From contig DASRMS010000204.1 in the NCBI GenBank assembly GCA_035647835.1, positions 11,923-75,922 of the forward strand: a DNA stretch of 64,000 bases, given 5' to 3'. Shown piece by piece: positions 1 to 9,408 of this stretch. This stretch comes from UBA9865 sp035647835. Lineage in GTDB: Bacteria > Bacillota > Dethiobacteria > Dethiobacterales > Dethiobacteraceae. The notes beneath the pieces were generated by a model. That model did not search any database. It was given only the letters and a program-made list of their open reading frames with translations, and was not told the DNA's origin. A program made the translations under genes and the position numbers. Every line of letters begins with the position of its first letter. The stretch's first letter is position 1.

Positions 1-1515
1 TGGCTGGCCTCTAGTCCCCAAACTAACTATCCTCGTTTAGAGGAAGATGTCACAGTGGATGCAGCAATTATCGGCGGCGGTATTACAGGGATTACTTGTG
101 CCTACTTATTAAAAAAGGCAGGTCTTACCGTGGCAGTTGTGGAAGCAGATCATCTGGCTCAAGGAGCTACCGGTCATACGACGGCTAAAATTAGCTCGCA
201 ACATGGCCTAATTTATCAAAAAATCAAGCAGCAAATGGGACAAGCTGCAGCACAGCAATATGCTGAGGCCAATGAAACAGCTATCCGTCAGTTTGAGAAG
301 ATTATCAAAGAGGAAGAAATAGCGTGCGATTTTTCACCACAAGCTGCCTATGTTTACACAGAACGGGACGGTTATAGAGAAAAAATAGAAGCAGAGGCCG
401 AGCTGGCGAGCAAACTAGGCATTGAGGCCACAGTAGCAGAGACAATTGCTTTACCTTTCCCCGTAAAGGCAGCATTACGTTTTGCTAAACAAGCACAATT
501 CCATCCCAGAAAATTTTTGTTACCGTTAGCAGAGAGCGTGCCCGGCAATGGCAGTTATATTTTTGAACAAAGTAGGATTGTAGGTATAGACAATGACCAT
601 AACTACCTGTTAAAAACAGCTGATGGTAATAGGATTCATGCTGAAAAGGTGATCATTGCTACGCACTACCCCTGCTACAATAAATCTGGGTTCTATTTTA
701 CCAGAATCTATCAAGGGCGCTCTTATGTCGTGGCAGTCAAGGCTCAGCAGCCATACCCAGGGGGTATGTATATCACGGCGGAAGAACCGGGCCGCTCCTT
801 TCGCTCTTTGCCCACGGCTGAGGGTGAGCTAATTATGGTGGGCGGAGAGCACCATAAGGCGGGCCAAGGGGCTGATACCAGAGAACACTACCAAGCTTTA
901 GCGCAATCTGCTGGGGAGATTTTTCCACAGTCAGCTATTTGCTGCCGTTGGTCAACACAGGATTGTATTACTTTGGATGGCCTGCCCTATATCGGTCAGT
1001 TTTTGCCCAGCACACCCAATTTGTATCTAGCAACTGGTTATCAGCGCTGGGGAATGACTAATAGTATGGTCGCCGCGATGCTCCTGCGAGATTTAATTAC
1101 CAAGGGTGAAAGTCCTTGGCAGGATGTTTATAACCCTTCACGGCTAACGCTTGCTGCTTCAGCGAAACCCTTTGTTACTGTCAACCTCAATGTGGCTAAT
1201 CAACTAATTAAGGGCAAACTGGCTACTGCGCCAACGGAAGTTGAGCTTAAGCCGGGCGAAGCCAAAGTGATGATGGTTAATGATGATAAGGTGGGCGCTT
1301 ACCGTGATCAGCAGGGTACTCTACACCTTGTGGATACAAGCTGCACACATTTAGGTTGTGAACTGCAGTGGAATGCCGCTGAATTATCCTGGGATTGCCC
1401 TTGTCACGGCTCTCGCTTTACTTATAAGGGAGAAATTATTGAAGGTCCGGCAATAAAGGCGCTTAAGGCAGGCCAAGAGCATAGAATAAACCGTAAAGAA
1501 AAATCCTTGACCTAG
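1..1515 (+). CDS. FAD-dependent oxidoreductase with C-terminal Rieske domain (5'-truncated by window edge)
   Basis: The frame is open from base 1, so the gene begins upstream of the window and the GTG at 55 is internal. The residues before it (WLASSPQTNYPRL...) are typical of the family's N-terminus. A dinucleotide-binding motif IIGGGITG follows at about codons 23-30, then a DAO-type FAD domain. The C-terminus carries a Rieske [2Fe-2S] centre: CTHLGC near codon 448 and CPCHG near codon 466 supply the two Cys and two His ligands. Family members are soluble flavoproteins with a fused Rieske domain; their substrate is usually unknown. The last codons overlap a bidirectional terminator shared with the convergent sspH. 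Confidence 0.9.
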   Translation, partial: WLASSPQTNYPRLEEDVTVDAAIIGGGITGITCAYLLKKAGLTVAVVEADHLAQGATGHTTAKISSQHGLIYQKIKQQMGQAAAQQYAEANETAIRQFEKIIKEEEIACDFSPQAAYVYTERDGYREKIEAEAELASKLGIEATVAETIALPFPVKAALRFAKQAQFHPRKFLLPLAESVPGNGSYIFEQSRIVGIDNDHNYLLKTADGNRIHAEKVIIATHYPCYNKSGFYFTRIYQGRSYVVAVKAQQPYPGGMYITAEEPGRSFRSLPTAEGELIMVGGEHHKAGQGADTREHYQALAQSAGEIFPQSAICCRWSTQDCITLDGLPYIGQFLPSTPNLYLATGYQRWGMTNSMVAAMLLRDLITKGESPWQDVYNPSRLTLAASAKPFVTVNLNVANQLIKGKLATAPTEVELKPGEAKVMMVNDDKVGAYRDQQGTLHLVDTSCTHLGCELQWNAAELSWDCPCHGSRFTYKGEIIEGPAIKALKAGQEHRINRKEKSLT

Positions 1516-1527
1516 GTCAAGGATTTT
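1501..1527. terminator. Bidirectional terminator between the Rieske oxidoreductase and sspH
   Basis: A near-perfect palindrome (AAATCCTTGACC/GGTCAAGGATTT) is flanked by A and T runs. It sits at the junction of two convergent genes and includes the stop codon of the first one. Confidence 0.75.
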
Positions 1528-1529
1528 GT

Positions 1530-1739
1530 TCATTGTAGGCCGTATATGTTTTGTTCACTAATCGGGCGTCCTGTATCTTCTAATTCAGCAAGGGGGACAG
1601 TTATTTTGCGGTTGGTGCCTATAATTGAAATATCTGCTGTTGAACCCTGGACATTTTCAATCCATACTGGAACATCCTGATACTGGACTTCAATTTTTTC
1701 ACTAGCCTTGATAATTTGTTCTGCTCGTTGATTGTCCAC
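1530..1739 (-). CDS. sspH: H-type small acid-soluble spore protein
   Basis: This 69-residue protein begins MDNQRAEQIIKASEKIEVQY and continues with DVPVWIENV and a TVPLAEL segment. This is the signature layout of the SspH family of minor small acid-soluble spore proteins (Bacillus: MDxxRAKQI...V.Y.GVPVWIE.V...V.V.EL). These proteins are made in the forespore and held in the spore core. A GGAGGGAT ribosome site precedes the start. The upstream CATACTA box fits forespore sigma-G control. It indicates that the organism forms endospores. Confidence 0.85.
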   Translation of the reverse strand: MDNQRAEQIIKASEKIEVQYQDVPVWIENVQGSTADISIIGTNRKITVPLAELEDTGRPISEQNIYGLQ

Positions 1740-1758
1740 GAGATCCCTCCTTTTGTTT

Positions 1759-1789
1759 TAGTATGTGACAAAGGAAGAGTGGACTATGC
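1759..1789 (-). promoter_or_regulatory. Candidate sigma-G promoter of sspH
   Basis: On the minus strand a GCATA box (1785-1789) is followed 19 bp later by CATACTA (1759-1765). CATACTA is the classical sigma-G -10 element of ssp genes. The spacer is about one base longer than usual, so the -35 assignment is less certain than the -10. Confidence 0.55.
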
Positions 1790-1842
1790 AGCTTTTGTTT
1801 TTTTCTGTCCGTCATGCTCTTGCTAAGCAGCAGAATTAATTG

Positions 1843-1988
1843 TATAATATATTTAGAATATTGCGGGTATGGCTTAGTTCATTATCTGCCGGCCTAAAAA
1901 GAAGACCTAACTGCTGAAAAGCAGGCGTTATTCTTGTGAAAGCTCTTGTAAATTGAAGGTAACAACTATATAATATATTCAGAATATT
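1843..1988. repeat. Two copies of a 20-bp AT-rich box with dyad symmetry upstream of the GPH transporter
   Basis: The copies lie at 1843-1862 and 1969-1988 and differ at one base (TATAATATATTYAGAATATT). The second copy contains the perfect dyad ATATTC-A-GAATAT; the first has one mismatch in it. The dyad form and the position upstream of a transporter suggest a repressor or activator site, but each copy also contains a TATAAT-like -10 hexamer, so paired promoters are an alternative. Confidence 0.5.
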
Positions 1989-2233
1989 AAGAAGAAAGGC
2001 CCTCTTTCTCGATCGCCATAGTCTAGCACTTAAAAGGTGGTTATGTCTATGAAAGTGTAAATCATCATCATGTACAAGCCTTATTTGGTTGTGCCTTTAT
2101 CTATGCAGCGAGAAGAACTTTAGTTCAGCAGTAATGCTGCAAGCAGCTGCGATTAGGCAGCGCTAACCCAATTTTCTTTTTACATTAAGTATCTACTGAA
2201 GAATGGTATCAATAAGAACAAGGGGGAATTTAA

Positions 2234-3598
2234 ATGTCAACAAAAGAACCATTAAGTAATAAGGTTATTAACTTATTTAGCATTGGTTTGTCTCCGTTTA
2301 TGCTCTTTATGGGCCCTGTCATGGCTTACTATCCTTATTTTCTGACTGATATTGCCAAAATATCCGCAACTACAGTTGGCGTAATACTTGTAGTCACCCG
2401 GATCGTTGATGCTTTTGCGATAATCTTTGTCGGTGGTACCATTGAAAGATCAAACTTAAAGTGGGGCAAATATGTATCCTGGATTTACATTGGTGCACCT
2501 CTTACTCTGGTCTTCTTTGCCCTCATGTGGGTAAATCCTGGTGGCATGGGTATGGCAGCTAAAGCTATTTACTTCACGGTGATATATATTGTGGGTCATA
2601 TTTTCATGAACTTTGCCTGGAGTGGCGCCTCGAGCTTGATTCCCTCGATGACGGCTAATCCCATGGATCGTGTTAAACTTTCAGCCAGACGTACACAATT
2701 TCAAACAGTGACGATGCTAATCTATAGCGCTAGTCATATGCCCATCATTATGTACTTTGGTCGAAATAACGAAGGTACAGGTTATCTTACCTTTATGCTG
2801 ATTGCCTTAGTAATACAGTTAGTAGGCTACCTGCTCTCGGCCAAAATAGCTAAACCTTATGATACTACGACAGCATCTGGTGCTGCTGTACCTTCTATTG
2901 GTGATATGCTCAAGGGGATTGTCACTAATAAACCACTACTTATTTTAATGCTTTATGGGCTCTTTAATTTCTCCGTGCTATCTTTAGCTAATGGTTTAAA
3001 TATTTATGTCTTTAAATATGTACACAATAATGTGCTTTTAATTTCTCTTTTCCTCACGGTTAACTCTTTAGTTAATTTAGCTTCTTCCTTTATTGGCCAA
3101 TTTATTGGTCAAAGAGTTAGCAGTAAACGTACAGTAATGATGATTGGTACTGCGGTTGCCATGTTTAGTTTCCTTGGTGCCTTTTTCTTCGCCAGAAACA
3201 CCATCGTCTTTATGATCTTCCGCTGGATCAGTGCTCTGTCAGGTATGGGTATGGTCGTTAACTTCGCAGTTTATGCTGATGCTGCTGACTATGCTGAATG
3301 GAAAACTGGCAAAAGCGCTAAAGCTTTAATTATGTCCGTAAGTTCCTTGCCTGCGAAAACTTCAGGTGCGCTAGTTGGCGCTGTTACCGGTTTCGGTTTG
3401 GCCGCCATCGGTTATACGGCAGATGCTGCAGCTACTCCTGAACTAGTACAGGGACTTATTTACCTTTCGACGTTACTGCCGGTTGCTTGTGCCTTCATTG
3501 CCCTGATAGCCTTGTCTTTCTATAAGCTAGACAATGCCACAATGACAAAAATTAATGATGAATTAACTGTGAGAAGGGCAGCAGCTGCAAAGCAATAG
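2234..3598 (+). CDS. GPH-family (MelB-like) sugar/cation symporter
   Basis: This 454-residue protein is almost entirely hydrophobic, with about twelve membrane segments. It has the N-terminal pattern of glycoside-pentoside-hexuronide:cation symporters, with KVxNLFSIGLSPFMLFMGPVMAYYPYFLTD followed by RIVDAFAIIFVGGTIERSNLKWGKY, which corresponds to the conserved DxxxG...GK(Y/F) loop. It is expected to import a glycoside, uronide or similar organic solute with Na+ or H+ in the cytoplasmic membrane. No catabolic gene is attached, so the substrate cannot be named. It is a single-gene unit closed by a terminator at 3614. Confidence 0.8.
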   Translation: MSTKEPLSNKVINLFSIGLSPFMLFMGPVMAYYPYFLTDIAKISATTVGVILVVTRIVDAFAIIFVGGTIERSNLKWGKYVSWIYIGAPLTLVFFALMWVNPGGMGMAAKAIYFTVIYIVGHIFMNFAWSGASSLIPSMTANPMDRVKLSARRTQFQTVTMLIYSASHMPIIMYFGRNNEGTGYLTFMLIALVIQLVGYLLSAKIAKPYDTTTASGAAVPSIGDMLKGIVTNKPLLILMLYGLFNFSVLSLANGLNIYVFKYVHNNVLLISLFLTVNSLVNLASSFIGQFIGQRVSSKRTVMMIGTAVAMFSFLGAFFFARNTIVFMIFRWISALSGMGMVVNFAVYADAADYAEWKTGKSAKALIMSVSSLPAKTSGALVGAVTGFGLAAIGYTADAAATPELVQGLIYLSTLLPVACAFIALIALSFYKLDNATMTKINDELTVRRAAAAKQ

Positions 3599-3613
3599 TT
3601 TATGGTCTAAACG

Positions 3614-3648
3614 TAGGGTGTCGGTTTAACCGGCACCCTATTGTTTTT
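3614..3648 (+). terminator. Terminator after the GPH transporter
   Basis: A hairpin with a TAGGGTGYCGGTT/AACCGGCACCCTA stem is followed by TTGTTTTT. Confidence 0.85.
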
Positions 3649-3800
3649 GCCGGCAGTAAAATAGAATTTAACGATTAACGAAGCTGTTTAGATAGCCAGG
3701 AAAAAGCGTAAGCTTTTTTTGCAGGGCAGCATGACTTATGGTTAAGCCTGCAGGATAATTCACAGCTGAGGGAGAAAAATAGACTTGAGGTGGTAGACAA

Positions 3801-4691
3801 ATGTATCGTTCTGGCTTTATAGCTTTAGTTGGCCGGCCCAATGTGGGTAAATCCACTTTAATGAATGCCCTAGTGGGCGAGAAAATGGCCATTATCTCAG
3901 ATAAACCGCAGACAACACGCAATCAAATTCGCGGCATTCTTACGACAGAAGATTATCAAATGATTTTTCTCGACACGCCTGGGATTCACAAACCACATCA
4001 TAAATTAGGCGAAAAAATGGTGCAAATCTCTTTGCGTACTTTGCGTGAAGTTGATTTGATACTCTTTTTAACAGATGCAGCTGCTGGTCCCGGTAGGGGT
4101 GATGAGTTTGTGATACAAAAAATGCAAGCAGTGGACACGCCCGTGATCTTACTGGTGAACAAAGCGGATCGCAGCGGCCCGGAAGAGGCTCAACATTTAA
4201 TAGAGCATTATCGCCCCATGTATCCTTTTGTCGGCGCTTTAGCCATTTCAGCCCTTGAGGGAACAAATTTAGCTGGTTTAACGGAGCTGATGTTAAAGCA
4301 TATGGCAGAGGGTCCTCAGTATTATCCTGAAGACATGATTACTGATCAACCAGAGCGCTTAATTGTCTCTGAGTTAATTAGAGAAAAAGTTTTGCAGTTT
4401 ACCCGGGAAGAAGTGCCTCATGCTGTGGCGGTGGAGATTTCCTCCATGTCTGCACGTAGTGATCGTGATTTGGTGGATATTCAAGCTAATATTTATGTGG
4501 AGCGTGATTCGCAAAAAGGCATTGTTATTGGAAAGGGCGGCTCCATGCTGAAGGAAATCGGCAAATTAGCACGCCTGGATATTGAAGCATTTTTAGGCAG
4601 CGCCGTTAATTTACAGCTATGGGTGAAAGTAAAAAATGATTGGCGTAATAAAGAAGGAACTTGGCAGGCATTGGGTTTAGAACTGGAATAG
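3801..4691 (+). CDS. era: GTPase Era
   Basis: Era is an essential GTPase that binds the 3' end of 16S rRNA and helps 30S maturation. The 296-residue protein shows G1 GRPNVGKS (11-18), the G2 region KPQTTR (35-40), G3 DTPG (58-61) and G4 NKAD (120-123). A C-terminal KH domain carries GKGG at about 244-247, the RNA-binding loop. Its length is normal for the family. GAGGTGG lies about 8 bases before the ATG. recO follows 11 bases later, the usual Firmicutes era-recO order. Confidence 0.97.
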   Translation: MYRSGFIALVGRPNVGKSTLMNALVGEKMAIISDKPQTTRNQIRGILTTEDYQMIFLDTPGIHKPHHKLGEKMVQISLRTLREVDLILFLTDAAAGPGRGDEFVIQKMQAVDTPVILLVNKADRSGPEEAQHLIEHYRPMYPFVGALAISALEGTNLAGLTELMLKHMAEGPQYYPEDMITDQPERLIVSELIREKVLQFTREEVPHAVAVEISSMSARSDRDLVDIQANIYVERDSQKGIVIGKGGSMLKEIGKLARLDIEAFLGSAVNLQLWVKVKNDWRNKEGTWQALGLELE

Positions 4692-4702
4692 GGGAATAGT
4701 TG

Positions 4703-5446
4703 ATGACAGAATTAAGATGTCAGGCTGTAGTGCTGCGTGTGCGCAGCTTTAAGGAAGCCGATAAGTTGGTGACGCTGCTGACGCGTGATGCCGGTCTCAT
4801 TACCGCGGTAGCACGAGGAAGCCGCAAAACAAAAAGTAAATTTTCCGCCTTGGTGGAGCCCTTAACACTAGGGCATTTTCTTTTGTATCAAGGACGAACT
4901 CTTTATACCTTTATTCAAGGTGAAATAATTAAAACATACCGCAGCCTCCAGGGGGACTTGGCACGTTTCGCTTATGCCCAGTATTTTTGTGAGCTGTGTG
5001 AGCGTTCTTTACTGGAAGGAATGCCTTCTGAAGCGATCTATATGTTGTTGGTAACAGCATTGGAAGCTCTGGAGCAGGACCATGACCCGGCACGTGTAGC
5101 TCGTTGCTTTGAGCTAAGTCTCTTGGTAGAATTGGGCATCAGTCCGATTTTAGATGGCTGTAGTCATTGTGGCAGTACAAGCGGCCCTTATCATTTTGAT
5201 CCCACAGAGGGCGTTTTAAGCTGTCGGGCCTGTCCGCAATCTGTAGAGAGTTTCCCCGTTAGCGCGGCGACTATTGCGATTACGAAGCGTTTGCTGGAAA
5301 TGGGATTTCATAAGCTTTCCGTCTGTGTGATTCCGCCGACAGAAAGTAAAGAGATTCACCGTCTGGCTGCGGATTTACTTCAGTATTCCCTTGGTATCGG
5401 TAAACTAAAAGCGCTTGATTTTTTACAAAAAACCGGCTTATGGTAA
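4703..5446 (+). CDS. recO: DNA repair protein RecO
   Basis: RecO loads RecA onto SSB-coated single-stranded DNA in the RecFOR pathway. The protein has the N-terminal OB fold (TELRCQAVVLRVRSFKEADKL) and a zinc-binding CxxC...CxxC in the C-terminal half, Cys 153/156/174/177 in the ATG numbering. ATG 4703 is preferred over the in-frame TTG at 4700 because AGGGG at 4690-4694 is 8 bases from the ATG. It is probably co-transcribed with era. Confidence 0.95.
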   Translation: MTELRCQAVVLRVRSFKEADKLVTLLTRDAGLITAVARGSRKTKSKFSALVEPLTLGHFLLYQGRTLYTFIQGEIIKTYRSLQGDLARFAYAQYFCELCERSLLEGMPSEAIYMLLVTALEALEQDHDPARVARCFELSLLVELGISPILDGCSHCGSTSGPYHFDPTEGVLSCRACPQSVESFPVSAATIAITKRLLEMGFHKLSVCVIPPTESKEIHRLAADLLQYSLGIGKLKALDFLQKTGLW

Positions 5447-5532
5447 TGACGGCTCAATAAAATTAATTGTCAAATATTTTTACTGCCCTTGTGACAAACT
5501 AGCAATATTAATGCCAAAGGAGGGCAGAAAAA

Positions 5533-5949
5533 ATGGAAATAACCCTACAGAAAATTGAGCAGGTTCGCGAACGCAGCGGCTTAAACTACACGGAAGCACG
5601 GGAATTACTAGAAGAAGCCAAGGGTGATGTCGTCCAAGCACTGGTCATTTTAGAAAATGAGGAAGGTGATTTGGGCATGGATATGGAGATGGATGAGATG
5701 AAAGGTATGGTTAGTCATAGTGTTGTTGATCCAGTGAAACGTGTTTTTCATAAAAGTAATCGCACGCGCATCCGTGTCAAAAATGAGGATGGCACTTTAC
5801 TGGAAATCCCAGCCACATTGGGGATTGCCGGTGCTCTTTTAGCCCCTCGGGCCACCGCAATTAGTACGATGGCTTTGTTAATGGCGCAGTACTCTTTAGA
5901 AGTAGATGTGCCGGAGTACGTAGCGCTTGACGAGCCTGAGTGGACTTAA
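5533..5949 (+). CDS. UBA/TS-N domain protein with DUF4342
   Basis: A 138-residue protein. The N-terminal 40 residues (LQKIEQVRERSGLNYTEARELLEEAKGDVVQAL) form a UBA/TS-N-like three-helix domain like that of EF-Ts. After an acidic linker comes a DUF4342 segment (PVKRVFHKSNRTRIRVKNEDGTLLEIPATLGIAGALLAPR) with a hydrophobic stretch that could associate with the membrane. The function is unknown. It often sits near era/recO and glyQS in Clostridia. A good AGGAGG ribosome site precedes the ATG. Confidence 0.8.
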   Translation: MEITLQKIEQVRERSGLNYTEARELLEEAKGDVVQALVILENEEGDLGMDMEMDEMKGMVSHSVVDPVKRVFHKSNRTRIRVKNEDGTLLEIPATLGIAGALLAPRATAISTMALLMAQYSLEVDVPEYVALDEPEWT

Positions 5950-5982
5950 GGTAAAGAGGTATTGTCTCTTGGCGTAAAAAGC

Positions 5983-6011
5983 TTGACGTCTTGTCTGGTT
6001 TTTGTTACAGT
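5983..6011 (+). promoter_or_regulatory. Sigma-A promoter of the glyQ-glyS T-box transcript
   Basis: TTGACG (5983-5988), a 17-bp spacer, then TACAGT (6006-6011), placed just upstream of the T-box leader. Confidence 0.75.
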
Positions 6012-6029
6012 ATTGTCAAATGAAAACAC

Positions 6030-6213
6030 CGTGAGAAGAGGAGTACGATGCGGACCAGTCAGCGAACCGGGGAATGGTGCGAGCCCAGTCTGGGATAAGC
6101 ATGGGAAGGCGCTTTTTAACAGCGGTGCAAAATGCGAGTGGGCATCTAAGATGCCAAGTAGGGTGGAACCGCGGGAACTTCCCGTCCCTATGGGACGGAG
6201 TTCCTTTTTTTTA
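6030..6213 (+). promoter_or_regulatory. T-box leader (glycyl-tRNA sensing) of glyQ-glyS
   Basis: The conserved T-box AGGGTGGNACCGCG is present at 6160-6173, followed by a terminator hairpin (6173-6205) and a run of T up to about 6213. Upstream lies the stem I region. Such leaders read uncharged tRNA and allow antitermination when the cognate amino acid is short. Glycine is inferred from the downstream genes; I did not fix the specifier codon. A short reading frame across this region is not a gene. Confidence 0.92.
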
Positions 6214-6332
6214 TCCTGACAGGAAATTTACATAGCTTAATTTAGCAAGCGCGCTAAGAAAGCCAGTATAAAAGCTGCAGTTTGCAACTGAAAGCGCAAG
6301 TTTATTTAATTAAATTTAGGAGGGTATGGAGA

Positions 6333-7226
6333 ATGGATTTTCAGACTATGATTCTGAAACTACAAAATTATTGGGCCAGACAAAACTGTGTTTTGGCGCA
6401 GCCTTATGATGTAGAAAAAGGTGCTGGGACGATGAACCCTACTACCTTTTTGCGTGCCTTAGGCCCTGAGCCTTGGGCTGTCGCCTATGTGGAACCATCG
6501 CGGCGTCCGACAGATGGACGGTATGGCGAGAATCCCAACCGTCTGTATCAGCATCATCAGTTTCAGGTGATTATGAAGCCAGCACCAGATGAGATTCAAG
6601 CTTTGTATTTAGACAGTCTGCGAGAACTAGGCATTGTTCCTGAAGAGCATGATATTCGGTTTGTGGAAGATAATTGGGAATCCCCTACTTTGGGGGCCTG
6701 GGGTTTAGGTTGGGAAGTTTGGCTTGATGGTATGGAAATCACTCAGTTTACTTATTTTCAGCAAGTTGGCAGTATCGATGTAGATGCAGTGTCCTCAGAA
6801 ATTACTTACGGTTTAGAACGTATTGCCATGTATCTGCAGAATAAAGAAAATATCTATGATTTAGCCTGGGTTGACGGTGTGATTACATATGGCGAGATTT
6901 TTCACCGGGCAGAAGTAGAACATTCTTGCTACAGTTTTGAAGAAGCTGATATAGAAATGTTATTTACCTTGTTTGCGATGTATGAAAAAGAAGGCCAGCG
7001 CTTACTGAAAAAAGGGCTGATTTTACCTGGCTATGATCAAGTTTTAAAGTGTTCACATACTTTTAATGTTCTAGATGCTCGTGGTGCCATTAGTGTGGCG
7101 GAACGGACAGCTTATATTGGTCGTGTGAGGCATCTGGCTAGATTGGCAGCACAAGGTTATTTACAGCAGCGAGAAGCATTAGGTTACCCCCTCTTGCGGG
7201 CGGAAAGGAGTGCTAAAGGTGCGTAA
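6333..7226 (+). CDS. glyQ: Glycyl-tRNA synthetase alpha subunit
   Basis: GlyQ is the catalytic alpha subunit of the bacterial alpha2beta2 glycyl-tRNA synthetase. Its start [36 protein letters not shown] and the [26 protein letters not shown] block are diagnostic of this class II enzyme. The chosen ATG (6333) is preceded by TAGGAGGG 8 bases upstream; an in-frame start at 6282 lacks both a ribosome site and homology. The 297-residue length is normal. Expression is governed by the T-box upstream. Confidence 0.97.
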   Translation: MDFQTMILKLQNYWARQNCVLAQPYDVEKGAGTMNPTTFLRALGPEPWAVAYVEPSRRPTDGRYGENPNRLYQHHQFQVIMKPAPDEIQALYLDSLRELGIVPEEHDIRFVEDNWESPTLGAWGLGWEVWLDGMEITQFTYFQQVGSIDVDAVSSEITYGLERIAMYLQNKENIYDLAWVDGVITYGEIFHRAEVEHSCYSFEEADIEMLFTLFAMYEKEGQRLLKKGLILPGYDQVLKCSHTFNVLDARGAISVAERTAYIGRVRHLARLAAQGYLQQREALGYPLLRAERSAKGA

Positions 7227-9306
7227 GGAGAGTTTTCTGTTAGAAATAGGTACAGAGGAAATTCCGGCACGTTTTATTAGTCCTGCTTTAGCGCAGTTAG
7301 CGGAGGCAGCGGCGGCGGAAATGAAACAGCAGCGTCTAGCATATGAAGATATTAAAGTTTATGGCACACCGCGTCGTTTAGCGCTTTTAGTCTCAAAAGT
7401 GGCAGAAAAACAGCAAACATTAGAGGAGAAGAAAAAAGGTCCTGCAGTAAAGGCTGCTTATGATGCCCACGGTAAGCCTACGCCAGCAGCACAAGGCTTC
7501 GCACGGTCCCAAGGAGTGGCCGTAGAGGAGCTGTTCACTGCAGACGTGTCTGGAGTACCTTATGTTTTTGCTGTGCGCAGGGAGGCTGCTCATGACGTAC
7601 AGACCATTTTACCTCAATTATGTGCAAGGTTAATTCGCAGCTTAAATTTTCCTAAACCAATGTTCTGGCACAGTAAAGATGTTCGTTTTGCCCGTCCCAT
7701 TCGCTGGCTGACAGCACTCTGGGGTTCTACCCCTATCCCCTTTAGCTTTGCGGGTTTAACGGCGGCAAATGTGACCTACGGCCACCGTTTCCTAGCAGCA
7801 GAAGCTGTTAAGCTAAAAGAGGCAGCAGACTATCCACAGGTGATGCAGCAAAATTTTGTTATGGCTGAACCGCAAGAGAGAAAAACAAAAATAGCAGCTT
7901 TAGTAAAAGAAGCTGCCAGAGCACTTGGTGGTCATTCGGTTCTTCATGAAGATCTCTTAGAAGAAGTAGTAAACCTCGTCGAATATCCGCGTGTGATCAC
8001 TGGTGAATTCGCCAGTGCATATTTAGAAGTACCTCAGGAAGTGTTAATCACGGCGATGCGCACGCATCAACGTTATTTCCCTGTATTTGGTGAAGATAAC
8101 AAGCTTTTGCCTAACTTTATTACCATCAGTAATGGTACCAGTGAAGAATATGCCAAGAATGTTCGTGCCGGTAACGAACGTGTTTTGCGTGCCCGTTTAG
8201 CAGATGCGCGCTTCTTTTTTGAGGAGGACCGCAAACAACCACTAGCAGCTTATGTGGACAAGCTAGATAAGATCGTCTTTATGGAAGCATTGGGAACCAT
8301 GAGGCAAAAAACAGCAAGAACCATTAAGTTGGTACAAAGACTAGCAGAGGAATTAAAGGTAGACGCCTCTGTGCGAGAAGCTGCCGAGCGCGCCACTTTC
8401 TTGGCTAAAGCAGATTTAATGACGCAAATGGTGTCTGAGTTTCCTGAATTACAAGGAACTATGGGCATGCATTATGCCCGCTTGTCCGGTGAAAGTGCAG
8501 CAGTAGCAACAGCTATTGATGAACATTATGCGCCTCGTTTTGCAGGCGACACCCCACCAGCCACTTTGCCTGGAGCGCTTGTTGCGCTAGCAGATAAAAT
8601 GGATACTTTAGCGGCTTGTTTTGCTCTTGGCTTAATTCCTACCGGCTCACAAGATCCCTACGCTTTACGACGTAGTGCTGCTGGGGTAGTGGTTACTTTA
8701 GCTGATCATAGCTTACCAATAACCATTGAGCGCTTATCTGAACTGGCACTGAGCGAGCTGCAGGCAAACTTAACGCAGCCTGCAGCCGAGGTCACAGCAC
8801 AGCTGGCAGATTTTATGCTGCAGCGTGTACGTTACACGTTTGTCGAGCAGGGATTGCGCTATGATGTCATTGAAGCTGTTTTAGCAGGCGCTGTGCATAA
8901 CTTGCCCGCTTTATGGCAAAGAGCGCAAGTGCTGCAGGATAAACTGAACTCGCCTGAATTAACACAGATTCTCATTCCCTTTACACGCGTAGCAAATCTT
9001 TCCCGTAGTGAGCACAGCGAGGTCGTGCAGCCAAAGCTCTTGACGGCGGTTGCGGAGAAGGAACTTTATCAAGCTTTACTCACTGCTGAAAAGAGCGTAC
9101 AAGCTGCGGCAGGACGTAGTGACTTTACGGCGGTCTTTACAGCACTTGCGCCACTTTATCAGCCGATAGAAAACTTTTTTGCCGATGTGATGGTGATGGC
9201 AGAAGATGTGACCGTACGGCAGAATCGCTTGGCCCTACTTGCACAGATAAAAAAACTATTTTTAACGCTGGGCGATATTTCCACGATTGTGCCGGAAAAA
9301 AAATAA
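7219..9306 (+). CDS. glyS: Glycyl-tRNA synthetase beta subunit
   Basis: GlyS is the tRNA-recognising beta subunit of glycyl-tRNA synthetase. It begins with the family signature ([15 protein letters not shown]) and includes the HD-like and C-terminal anticodon-binding regions ([24 protein letters not shown]). GTG 7219 is favoured because AGGAG (7206-7210) lies 8 bases upstream; the alternative GTG at 7210 would overlap that site. The start overlaps the end of glyQ by 8 bases, suggesting translational coupling. About 695 residues, normal for the family. Confidence 0.95.
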   Translation: MRKESFLLEIGTEEIPARFISPALAQLAEAAAAEMKQQRLAYEDIKVYGTPRRLALLVSKVAEKQQTLEEKKKGPAVKAAYDAHGKPTPAAQGFARSQGVAVEELFTADVSGVPYVFAVRREAAHDVQTILPQLCARLIRSLNFPKPMFWHSKDVRFARPIRWLTALWGSTPIPFSFAGLTAANVTYGHRFLAAEAVKLKEAADYPQVMQQNFVMAEPQERKTKIAALVKEAARALGGHSVLHEDLLEEVVNLVEYPRVITGEFASAYLEVPQEVLITAMRTHQRYFPVFGEDNKLLPNFITISNGTSEEYAKNVRAGNERVLRARLADARFFFEEDRKQPLAAYVDKLDKIVFMEALGTMRQKTARTIKLVQRLAEELKVDASVREAAERATFLAKADLMTQMVSEFPELQGTMGMHYARLSGESAAVATAIDEHYAPRFAGDTPPATLPGALVALADKMDTLAACFALGLIPTGSQDPYALRRSAAGVVVTLADHSLPITIERLSELALSELQANLTQPAAEVTAQLADFMLQRVRYTFVEQGLRYDVIEAVLAGAVHNLPALWQRAQVLQDKLNSPELTQILIPFTRVANLSRSEHSEVVQPKLLTAVAEKELYQALLTAEKSVQAAAGRSDFTAVFTALAPLYQPIENFFADVMVMAEDVTVRQNRLALLAQIKKLFLTLGDISTIVPEKK

Positions 9307-9341
9307 ATTTGTCAGTTTGTCAGGCAGGAAACTGAATATGT

Positions 9342-9389
9342 ATATAGTATATACTATATGAAGTTTTTTTGAGATATAGTGTATACTAT
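9342..9389. promoter_or_regulatory. Two palindromic TATAGTRTATACTATA boxes upstream of ccpN
   Basis: A perfect 18-bp palindrome ATATAGTATATACTATAT lies at 9342-9359. A near-copy, ATAGTGTATACTAT, lies at 9376-9389, 20 to 35 bases before the ccpN start. Paired dyads this close to a regulator gene suggest autoregulation. Known CcpN targets in Bacillus have a different, asymmetric consensus that is only partly similar, so the reader protein is uncertain. Confidence 0.6.
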
Positions 9390-9408
9390 TTGACGTGGGG
9401 AGGGTCCG

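Larger units (their letters stand above)
1740..2233. other. Intergenic region between divergent sspH and the GPH transporter
   Basis: About 490 bp with no supported gene. It holds the sspH promoter at its left end, a 20-bp direct repeat at 1843 and 1969, and a ribosome site (AGGGGGAA) just before the transporter start at 2234. I see no recognisable riboswitch. Confidence 0.6.

Noticed and set aside
5962..6219. An 85-codon open frame before glyQ
   Set aside because: It lies entirely in the T-box leader and terminator and has no ribosome site or homology.
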